Shown here piece by piece: positions 1-5,254 of a DNA stretch of 5,254 bases. The stretch's first letter is position 1. Each line of letters starts with the position of its first letter. The position numbers and the translations under genes are program-made. This DNA comes from Victivallales bacterium (GTDB lineage Bacteria > Verrucomicrobiota > Lentisphaeria > Oligosphaerales > Lenti-02), in the NCBI GenBank assembly GCA_018648945.1, contig JABGQJ010000560.1:1-5254 (forward strand), in the 5' to 3' direction. The notes under the pieces were generated by a model that did no database searches, was not told the DNA's origin, and saw nothing but the letters and a program-made list of their open reading frames with translations.

Positions 1-533
1 GCCACGGCATCTACTGCGATGTCATCGCCCGATCCATGCTCAAGATGCAGGACAAGGCGGGCCCACTGACCCACGAACTGGGCGCGCCCATGTACGAGAA
101 TCCCTGGGAAGTCGCCGCTCTTCTCCCCATCGGCAAGGCCAAGCTCAGCGCTGGTTGGACGCCCGTGAACGAGGCGAAGGACCCGGTCTACACGGACGAC
201 TCCCGCCGCACCAAGGCGATGTTGCGCGGGGCAGTCAAATGCACCCAGGCTGGCGAGACCATCACGGTCCGCTGGAACGGCACGACCGTGGGGATCAGCG
301 ACATCCCGCATACTGGTGTCATGGTTGTCGAAGCCGTTGTTGACGGCAAGAAGCCCATCCTGGTGGAGCGCAAGCAACGGGAAGCCCGCCGCAAGTACTC
401 CCGGTTCTGGTACCTTCCCGCCCAGGCGCCCGGCGAGCATGAGGTCCGCTTCACCATCAGGCAACTGCCCGAGGGCCTGTCCTTCTACGCTGGCCAGATC
501 CTCGTCATCGGCACCCCACTGCCGGCGAAATGA
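1..533 (+). CDS. SGNH/GDSL-type hydrolase, C-terminal part (5' end outside window)
   Basis: The reading frame is open from base 3 (first full codon CAC) to TGA at 531-533, so 176 residues are visible and the true start lies to the left; the ATG at 36 is internal. The fragment opens with HGIYCDVIARSMLKM, which looks like the end of the last conserved block of SGNH hydrolases (DxxHPxxxGHxxIA), with the first His in the 'GH' position; the catalytic Ser and Asp-x-x-His would be upstream. Residues about 35-170 look like an all-beta accessory domain. Alternating strands run through ETITVRWNGTTVGI (85-98), MVVEAVVDGKKPI (107-119), then WYLPAQAPGEHEVRFTI (136-152) and a closing QILVIG. This 'effect of G-T on a ligand face, then L-x-x-G-x-H' pattern is common in tails of secreted carbohydrate esterases. 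Likely role by family: deacylation of a glycan. The gene is 43 nt upstream of the next one, so probably co-transcribed. The hydrolase call rests on a short edge motif and on context; an unrelated beta-sandwich protein is possible. Confidence 0.7.
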   Translation, partial: HGIYCDVIARSMLKMQDKAGPLTHELGAPMYENPWEVAALLPIGKAKLSAGWTPVNEAKDPVYTDDSRRTKAMLRGAVKCTQAGETITVRWNGTTVGISDIPHTGVMVVEAVVDGKKPILVERKQREARRKYSRFWYLPAQAPGEHEVRFTIRQLPEGLSFYAGQILVIGTPLPAK

Positions 534-564
534 CCGCCAACTGGCGATCGACTGAAGAGCTTCC

Positions 565-569
565 GGAGG
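565..569 (+). promoter_or_regulatory. Ribosome binding site of the DUF4838 gene
   Basis: GGAGG ends 7 nt before the ATG at 577. It fixes the start of the 841-residue protein at the codon that also gives a clean signal peptide. It lies in the 43-nt gap after the upstream stop codon, so no separate promoter is needed. Confidence 0.7.
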
Positions 570-576
570 CCCTGAG

Positions 577-3102
577 ATGAGAAACCGCGTCCTGCATTCC
601 CTGTTCATCTTCGCCCTTGTCTCCCTCCCGGCGGCGTGGGGAGATACCGCGAACCATGCGGAGACGCTTGATCGATCGCGAATGCTGCCGCTTGCCGCCG
701 GCGGCAAGGCGCTGGCGAGGATCGTCGTCCCGCCGGATGGGGACTGCGGCGTGGTGCGCTTCGCGGCGCAGGAAATGCAGAAGCTCCTCAGGCAGTGCAC
801 GGGGGCCGACTTCGGCATCGCTCCGCAGCCGGGCAAGAAGGCCGTGTCCATCGTGCTCGGCGACTGCAAGGCAGCCAGGAAAGCCGGGATCGATGTGCGG
901 GACCTGCCAAGGGATGCGTTCATCATCCGAGCCGCGGGCAACACGATCTACATTGCGGGCCGGGACAACCGGACGGTGGACCCCCTGCAGGCATTGCCGG
1001 GCGGCAAGTGGGCCAACATCTTCGAGCGGGGCACGCTGTTTGGGGTCTACGATTTTCTCGAGCGGTTCACGGGCACGCGGTTCTACTTCCCCGGCGATCT
1101 GGGCATCATCACGCCAAAGCAGCCCACGCTGAGCGTGCCGACGATGGACATCTACGAAGCGCCCGACTTCCCGCAGCGGGAACTGGGGATCATGACCTAT
1201 CCCCTGATCACGCTCAAGGGAACCCAGCAGGAGCTGTTTGCCGAGCAGAACCACTACCGGTACATGCTCCGACTCGAGACCAAGTACGTGCCATGCAATC
1301 ACGGGCTCAGTCGGCTCGGGTTGCTGAAGAGATTCGGCGAGTCCAACCCGGAGTTCTTCGCCCTGCTCAAGAACGGCAAACGAGACAACGACCCTAAGTT
1401 GCCGGGCAGGAAGCACCTCGGCCACCTGTGCTTTAGCGACAAGGGGCTGCGGGAGGTGGTGGCCAGTGATGCCGCCGCCTTCCTGTCGGGCCAGCCCGCC
1501 TCCATGACAGGAGCCACCAACCCGCGCTACTCACGGGGGCCGATGTGGGATCCGAGCGCGTTCCAGCCTGGGTACTTCAACATCTCCCTCACCGACGGCT
1601 TTGGGCCCGCGCTCTTCTGCCAGGATCCGAGTTGCCAGGCCTTCTACAGCAAGGGGCAGGCGGCGGAACTGATCTGGCAGTTCACGGCGGACATCGCGAG
1701 ACGGCTCAAGAGTGCGGGCGTGCCCGGATACCTGACGCAGGCGGCCTATACGGTTGCCCGCCCCATACCGAAGGTGGAGATCCCGGACAATGTGCTCGTG
1801 CAAGTCTGCGTGACGGGGCCCTGGCTGGAACGAAACCCCCGGCAACGGGCGGAGATGGATGCGCTGGTCAAGAGCTGGACCGAGAAGCTCGGGCGGAAGA
1901 TCTGGCTCTGGAACTACATGAACAAGTCGGGCAGCAAGCGCATTCCGGGGGCCCCGTGCAACACGCCTCGGGCCGTCGCATCCTACTTCAAGCGCATGGC
2001 AAAGTACACCACGGGGGCCTACCTCACGTCGGACAGCGAGTACGCCTTCTACCAGTACCTGAACTACCAGGTCTGGAGCAAGATCGCCTGGCGTCTGGAT
2101 ACGGACGTGGAAGCCCTGCTGGCGGAGCATCTCCGCCTGATGTTCGGCGACGCAGCGGGGACGATGGCGAAGTACTACGACGAGCTGGAGGAGATCTGGC
2201 TGCTCAAGATCGTGGGCAATGCCCAGGATACGCCGCTCGGGCCAAGGAATGTCATCCCCGACCGCGCCGACATTTGGGACCGCATCTACGACGACGCCTA
2301 CATGGCGCGGTCCGAGGCCATCTTCGCCAAGGCCAGGAAGGACGCTCGCGGCGACGAAGGCAGTCTGGCCCGGATCGAGTTCATCTACGACCGCATGTTT
2401 GGCGAGACGAAAAGGGTGAGGGAGGGATACGTGGCCAAACGCCGGGAGCGGGATGGACTGGTCCACGGTACGCCGCGGATCAAGGCGGGCAGTATCCGCC
2501 TGGACGGCACGCTGGATGAGCCTGTGTGGCAGCGAGCAAAGCCCGTCCAGTTGACCGCCATTGGCGGCGGCGAAACGCTGGTCAACACGGAGGTCAGGAC
2601 ACTGTGGGACGAGAAGGACCTCTACGTCTCCTTCACCTGCGTCGAGCCCAAGACCGACGGCCTGGCAATGGCAGTAAGGGCCGACGATGACCGGGCAACC
2701 TGGAAGGACAGTTCCGTCGAGGTCCACATCAGCATGTCCGAGGACCGGCAGCGCTACGCGCACTTGATGATCAACGCGGCGGGCGCGGTGGCGGACACCA
2801 TGAATACGGTCAAGTATGGGAAAACGTCCTCCGACTACGCGTGGGACGCCAATGCCCGCGCCAAGACATCCGTGGGCAAGCCCGGGTGGACGCTGGAGAT
2901 GGCCATTCCACTCGCTGCTTTCCTGAAAGGCGGTGTGAAGCCAGGGGTGACCACGACCACCATCAACTTCAGCCGCTCCCGCCATATCCGAGGCATCCCA
3001 GCCAAGCAGAACCAATACTACACCTGGAGCCCCTTCGTGGTCCGCTCGTTCGGCGAGATCGACAATTTCGGGCGGATCCGGTTTGCCGAAGGCGGGGAGT
3101 AG
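577..3102 (+). CDS. Secreted DUF4838 glycosidase-like protein with C-terminal CBM9-like domain
   Basis: Full-length 841-residue protein. Residues 1-22 form a signal peptide (MRNRVLHSLFIFALVSLPAAWG, cleavage likely before D23). Residues about 45-185 resemble the N-terminal domain of GH67/GH20-type glycosidases: RFAAQEMQKLLRQCTGADF (61-79), then GTLFGVYDFLERFTGTRFYF (152-171) with a PGDLG turn. Residues about 195-560 match DUF4838: NPEFFALLKNGKR (257-269), LCFSD (284-288), FNISLTDGFG (334-343) followed by C348 and C353, IWLWNYM (442-448), and a helical end with KIAWRLDTDVEALLAEHLRL (502-521) and YYDELEE. A helical linker (about 575-630) leads to a CBM9-like domain at about 637-838: IRLDGTLDEPVW, DSSVEVHISM, GWTLEMAIPL and a terminal FGRIRF. 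From memory, some DUF4838 proteins are the CAZy GH163 endo-beta-N-acetylglucosaminidases, so a retaining glycosidase is plausible, but substrate and catalytic residues cannot be assigned here. The CBM9-like tail probably binds glycan. Expected to act outside the cytoplasm, downstream of the SGNH gene and in the same direction as the lyase gene. Confidence 0.92.
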   Translation: MRNRVLHSLFIFALVSLPAAWGDTANHAETLDRSRMLPLAAGGKALARIVVPPDGDCGVVRFAAQEMQKLLRQCTGADFGIAPQPGKKAVSIVLGDCKAARKAGIDVRDLPRDAFIIRAAGNTIYIAGRDNRTVDPLQALPGGKWANIFERGTLFGVYDFLERFTGTRFYFPGDLGIITPKQPTLSVPTMDIYEAPDFPQRELGIMTYPLITLKGTQQELFAEQNHYRYMLRLETKYVPCNHGLSRLGLLKRFGESNPEFFALLKNGKRDNDPKLPGRKHLGHLCFSDKGLREVVASDAAAFLSGQPASMTGATNPRYSRGPMWDPSAFQPGYFNISLTDGFGPALFCQDPSCQAFYSKGQAAELIWQFTADIARRLKSAGVPGYLTQAAYTVARPIPKVEIPDNVLVQVCVTGPWLERNPRQRAEMDALVKSWTEKLGRKIWLWNYMNKSGSKRIPGAPCNTPRAVASYFKRMAKYTTGAYLTSDSEYAFYQYLNYQVWSKIAWRLDTDVEALLAEHLRLMFGDAAGTMAKYYDELEEIWLLKIVGNAQDTPLGPRNVIPDRADIWDRIYDDAYMARSEAIFAKARKDARGDEGSLARIEFIYDRMFGETKRVREGYVAKRRERDGLVHGTPRIKAGSIRLDGTLDEPVWQRAKPVQLTAIGGGETLVNTEVRTLWDEKDLYVSFTCVEPKTDGLAMAVRADDDRATWKDSSVEVHISMSEDRQRYAHLMINAAGAVADTMNTVKYGKTSSDYAWDANARAKTSVGKPGWTLEMAIPLAAFLKGGVKPGVTTTTINFSRSRHIRGIPAKQNQYYTWSPFVVRSFGEIDNFGRIRFAEGGE

Positions 3103-3312
3103 TGTCTCCGGGCAGGCTTCGATCCCCGTCGCCCTCTGGGCTCCGCGCTCGGGGGATGGCTGCGTCCTGGCATGGGACCTGGAGCAGACGCAGCGCTTGA
3201 CCGAGTTGCCAAGAACGCGAGGCCATGTATGGTCGCTTTGGAGCCCGCCTTGGTGACCCGTTTCCCCATGGGGCACGGGCTGGAAAGACGGTCATCTGTT
3301 TGGAGAAAGAAA
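3103..3312 (+). other. Gene-free spacer with possible stem-loops
   Basis: This 210-nt stretch is the longest gap in the window. It holds ATCCCC (3122-3127) pairing with GGGGAT (3152-3157) around an inner GCCC-TCT-GGGC hairpin (3131-3141), and a perfect palindrome CCCCATGGGG (3264-3273) flanked by CCCG and CGGG. None is followed by a T-run, so I do not call an intrinsic terminator. A TTGACC at 3197-3202 has no well-spaced -10 partner, so I do not call a promoter. One frame stays open from 3172 into the next gene, but its translation (arginine-, proline- and alanine-rich, no hydrophobic leader) does not look like protein-coding sequence. Confidence 0.4.
3302..3305 (+). promoter_or_regulatory. 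Ribosome binding site deciding the start of the small secreted protein
   Basis: GGAG ends 7 nt before the ATG at 3313, within a purine-rich run (GGAGAAAGAAA). This supports starting at 3313 instead of the earlier in-frame ATG at 3172, which would bury the signal peptide behind 47 extra residues. Confidence 0.65.
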
Positions 3313-3765
3313 ATGAAGAGAAGTGCACTGCTTGCCTTCTGCCTATTGACCGCGCTCGCGACGGCAGATGAACCCCTCTGGACAGAAGCTGAACGCGCAG
3401 ACAAGCGTGACATCGTGGTTGAGGGGCATGTCATCGCCGTCCGGAAGCTCCACAGGATCGACAAGCGCGAGGATCTCTATACCGCCACGGTCAAGATCTC
3501 CTCCCGGCACAAGGGCGCGGACAAGCTCCCGGATACCATCGAAGTCCACTTTGTGTTCTCAAGTACCGGCAAGAATATCCGCTGCCCCAGATACGTGGAG
3601 GTCAGCAAAGGGACGAAGGCGAAGTTCTTCATCATCGGCTGCAACGCGGACTGGAAGAAGAGAATCGGGGTGGCGAGCAAGGAAGACAGAGTCTTGGTGC
3701 TCGAGATGGGGTCGGACGTGATCAAAGCGGCGCCGAGCAAGGCCAACGAAGGCGGCAGGAAGTAG
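3313..3765 (+). CDS. Small secreted protein of unknown function, possible OB/TIMP-like fold
   Basis: A 150-residue protein when started at 3313. Residues 1-18 (MKRSALLAFCLLTALATA) are a textbook signal peptide with an A-T-A cleavage motif before D19, so the mature part is about 132 residues and basic. It looks mostly beta: DIVVEGHVIAVRKL (33-46), YTATVKISSRHKG (56-68), DTIEVHFVF (74-82), YVEVSKGTKAKFFIIG (94-109), then DRVLVLEM (125-132). A first strand 'VVxGxVxAVRxL', a second 'YTATVKI...KG', and a late 'GxKxxFFI' recall small OB-fold or TIMP/netrin-like secreted proteins; that is a pattern impression, not an identification. C91 and C110 are the only cysteines left after cleavage and could form a disulfide. 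The C-terminus is a polar tail. It sits just upstream of the lyase gene, so it is probably co-expressed with it. I cannot name a function; binding of glycan, metal or a partner enzyme are all open. Confidence 0.8.
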   Translation: MKRSALLAFCLLTALATADEPLWTEAERADKRDIVVEGHVIAVRKLHRIDKREDLYTATVKISSRHKGADKLPDTIEVHFVFSSTGKNIRCPRYVEVSKGTKAKFFIIGCNADWKKRIGVASKEDRVLVLEMGSDVIKAAPSKANEGGRK

Positions 3766-3772
3766 CCGCATC

Positions 3773-3777
3773 AGGTG
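3773..3777 (+). promoter_or_regulatory. Candidate ribosome binding site for the GTG start of the lyase
   Basis: AGGTG lies 7 nt before the GTG at 3785. It is a moderate Shine-Dalgarno, weaker than the one before the internal ATG at 3848, but its start codon is the one that yields a signal peptide. Confidence 0.4.
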
Positions 3778-3784
3778 CGGAAAC

Positions 3785-5254
3785 GTGCGTAACAATCTGG
3801 CGACTTCACTGACTTTCACCATTGCCCTTCTTCTGGGAGGCATTCACATGAGCGCGGCTGAGAATGGACCACGGGACGTGCCGAAGTTCCTGTTGATCAC
3901 GGAGGCGGAGCTCTTCGGGGCGATGGATCTGGACCGGGCGGGGCTCGGGAAAGTCAAGGCTGCGGTTGCGCGGCAGGACTGGCAGGGGGCAGGCGCGGAG
4001 TGGGGGGTGCACTGGGCCAGCCGCAAGGCGCCCCGCTACTACGTGGATGGGGATGCGTATGCCAACGGGGTTGCGGAACATCTGCCCCACATCAAGGACA
4101 TCGTGGTCGCGGACGCGGATGCGATCTGGGACGACGACTTCCAGTTCTCCACCTACAAGCCCAAGCGTGAAGGCCGGAGTTTCGCGTGGGTCGATCAGTT
4201 CGACGACACGGCCTACATCGGCTTCCTCTACTTCTTCTGGATGAAGAATCTGGGACGGGCCTACGTGTTGACCGGCGATGAGAAGTATGCGGTCATGTTC
4301 CTGGAGATCGTCTGTTCGCTTTGGGACGCAGCGCCGGGGTTCGGGCAAGCGCGCTGCGGCAAGTACGATCCCTTCAGTATCCTCTGGAACAACGGATTGG
4401 GCAGCTCGTTGCGCTGCGTGCTGATGATGGACAGTTACTGGCTGATGCGCGGGAGCCCCTCGTTCACCCCCGAACTGCACAGCAAGATGCTGCGACTGTT
4501 TCTCAGCCACGCCCGGTATATCCACGAGAACCACGTGAAGTCCTACACCCACAGCAACTTCCAGGCCTCGGAATGTGCTTGGATGGTAACGGCGGGCGTG
4601 ATGCTCCCGGAATTGCGTGAGGCGGCGGCATGGCGGGACGTTGGCGTCGCGCTGACCAAGGAGCGGATCCGGAAGAACTACGACGCGGATGGTGCGCAGC
4701 TTGAGCAGTGCCCACAGTACCACCTGACCGGTATGCGAGACATTACCCGCGTGCTGCTTGTCCTCCATGCCAACGGGTTGGACGACATCTCCGGCGACGG
4801 GGAGCTGTGGCGGAAGCTCGAACGCATCTACGACTACCCGATCCGCATCACCCACCCGACCGGGCATCTGGGGGTGATCAACTCGGGGGTCTACGGCACG
4901 GAGGCCCAGGCCTTCTTCCCCGTGGGGGTCCGCCTCTTCGGCTCTGACCTCCATCGCTGGGCAAGCAAACGCTACGTCAGGCCTGGCTTTGTGCCGGTCG
5001 CCAAGAGCCTGAGCCAGTTCACCCTATTCATGGATGGCGACTGGGCCCAGACGCTGGCGGATGCCCGCGCCGCCGATGCGCCGCCGCCGACCTTCACCAA
5101 CGACCTCATGGCGGACTCCGGTCTGGCGGTCCTGCGCAGTGGCTGGGATGCGGACGCGTTCTCACTGATCTTCGACTTCAACCGCAAGCCCTGGGGCGGG
5201 CATCGGTACCCGGGCCGGCTCTCCTTCGATCTCTTTGCCTTTGGTGTGCCGCTG
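3785..5254 (+). CDS. Heparinase II/III family polysaccharide lyase, secreted (3' end outside window)
   Basis: The frame is open from 3785 to the right edge, giving 490 residues without a stop; such enzymes usually have about 600-750. From GTG 3785 the leader is MRNNLATSLTFTIALLLGGI then HMSAA|ENG, a good signal peptide; from ATG 3848 (GGGAGG, 7 nt upstream) the leader would be lost. Numbered from the GTG, residues about 33-410 are the alpha-helical toroid: LGRAYVLTGDEKYAVMFLEI (156-175) is the typical helix pair. SNFQASE (257-263) and LPELREAAAW lead to DADGAQLEQCPQYH (300-313). N258 and Y312 fit the catalytic Asn and Tyr of the superfamily; their 54-residue spacing equals that recalled for Pedobacter heparinase III (N240, Y294). 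Residues from about 440 begin the heparinase II/III-like beta-sandwich; GGHRYPGRLSFDLFAFGVPL carries H473, the expected catalytic His position. The sequence ends just before the usual DPG turn. By family it cleaves uronic-acid glycans (heparan, alginate or similar) by beta-elimination, outside the cytoplasm. It follows the small secreted gene by 19 nt, indicating an operon. The exact PL family and substrate are not decidable. Confidence 0.9.
   Translation, partial: MRNNLATSLTFTIALLLGGIHMSAAENGPRDVPKFLLITEAELFGAMDLDRAGLGKVKAAVARQDWQGAGAEWGVHWASRKAPRYYVDGDAYANGVAEHLPHIKDIVVADADAIWDDDFQFSTYKPKREGRSFAWVDQFDDTAYIGFLYFFWMKNLGRAYVLTGDEKYAVMFLEIVCSLWDAAPGFGQARCGKYDPFSILWNNGLGSSLRCVLMMDSYWLMRGSPSFTPELHSKMLRLFLSHARYIHENHVKSYTHSNFQASECAWMVTAGVMLPELREAAAWRDVGVALTKERIRKNYDADGAQLEQCPQYHLTGMRDITRVLLVLHANGLDDISGDGELWRKLERIYDYPIRITHPTGHLGVINSGVYGTEAQAFFPVGVRLFGSDLHRWASKRYVRPGFVPVAKSLSQFTLFMDGDWAQTLADARAADAPPPTFTNDLMADSGLAVLRSGWDADAFSLIFDFNRKPWGGHRYPGRLSFDLFAFGVPL
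3835..3840 (+). promoter_or_regulatory. Strong internal Shine-Dalgarno before ATG 3848 of the lyase
   Basis: GGGAGG ends 7 nt before an in-frame ATG at 3848. It is the strongest such site in the window, yet it falls inside the codons of the predicted signal peptide (Leu-Gly-Gly). It could drive a leaderless second form, or be the true start if the apparent signal peptide is chance. Confidence 0.4.

Noticed and set aside
505..1425. A 306-codon minus-strand open frame across the SGNH/DUF4838 junction
   Set aside because: It overlaps two plus-strand genes and has no recognisable motif; it is an expected by-product of GC-rich codon usage.
3197..3233. Sigma-70-like promoter (TTGACC with TATGGT)
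   Set aside because: The spacer would be about 25 nt and the -10 match is poor.
1531..3276. A 581-codon open frame on the minus strand opposite the DUF4838 gene
   Set aside because: It is a high-GC shadow. Its translation has no recognisable domain and is rich in Arg, Pro, Gly and His, while the plus strand carries clear family motifs and a signal peptide.
3257..3280. Palindrome CCCCATGGGG with flanking CCCG/CGGG as an intrinsic terminator
   Set aside because: No T-run follows, the stem is broken by mismatches, and the small protein's ribosome site begins about 20 nt later.
3172..3312. N-terminal extension of the small secreted protein to the ATG at 3172
   Set aside because: It would place 47 unlike residues before a perfect signal peptide, and the ATG at 3313 has its own well-spaced GGAG.
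3313..3345. Lipoprotein signal in the small secreted protein (C10 after LAF)
   Set aside because: The Phe before the Cys does not fit a lipobox and the Cys comes too early; A-T-A before D19 fits ordinary signal peptidase.
3806..4954. A 382-codon minus-strand open frame opposite the lyase
   Set aside because: The plus-strand frame shows the heparinase II/III motifs; the antisense product has low-complexity composition and no leader or domain.

Overview
This window is a GC-rich (roughly 60% or more by eye) bacterial segment. All four convincing genes are on the + strand, and at least three and probably all four encode exported proteins. The family combination is an SGNH/GDSL-type hydrolase, a DUF4838 glycosidase-like protein with a CBM9-like tail, a small secreted beta-rich protein, and a heparinase II/III-type polysaccharide lyase. 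It resembles polysaccharide-degradation islands of the PVC superphylum (Planctomycetota, Lentisphaerota, Kiritimatiellota, Verrucomicrobiota). That phylum guess is inference from gene content and GC only; no marker gene is present.

Layout. Bases 1-533 hold the 3' end of a gene cut by the left edge. It reads as the last SGNH-like block followed by a C-terminal beta-sandwich-like domain. After 43 nt and a good Shine-Dalgarno comes an 841-residue secreted protein (577-3102) with a GH67/GH20-N-like domain, a DUF4838 domain and a CBM9-like domain. A 210-nt gene-free spacer (3103-3312) with possible hairpins follows. Next is a 150-residue secreted protein of unknown function (3313-3765), then, probably 19 nt later, a heparinase II/III family lyase (GTG at 3785, or ATG at 3848) that runs off the right edge with 490 residues visible.

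How they may work together. An ester-removing SGNH enzyme, a glycosidase-like DUF4838 protein that can dock on carbohydrate through its CBM9-like tail, and an eliminative lyase acting on uronic-acid glycans form a plausible extracytoplasmic set for dismantling a decorated acidic polysaccharide or glycoprotein glycan. The substrate cannot be read from the sequence. No transporter, regulator, sulfatase or SusC/D pair lies inside the window. I see no RNA gene, CRISPR array, insertion sequence or phage signature.
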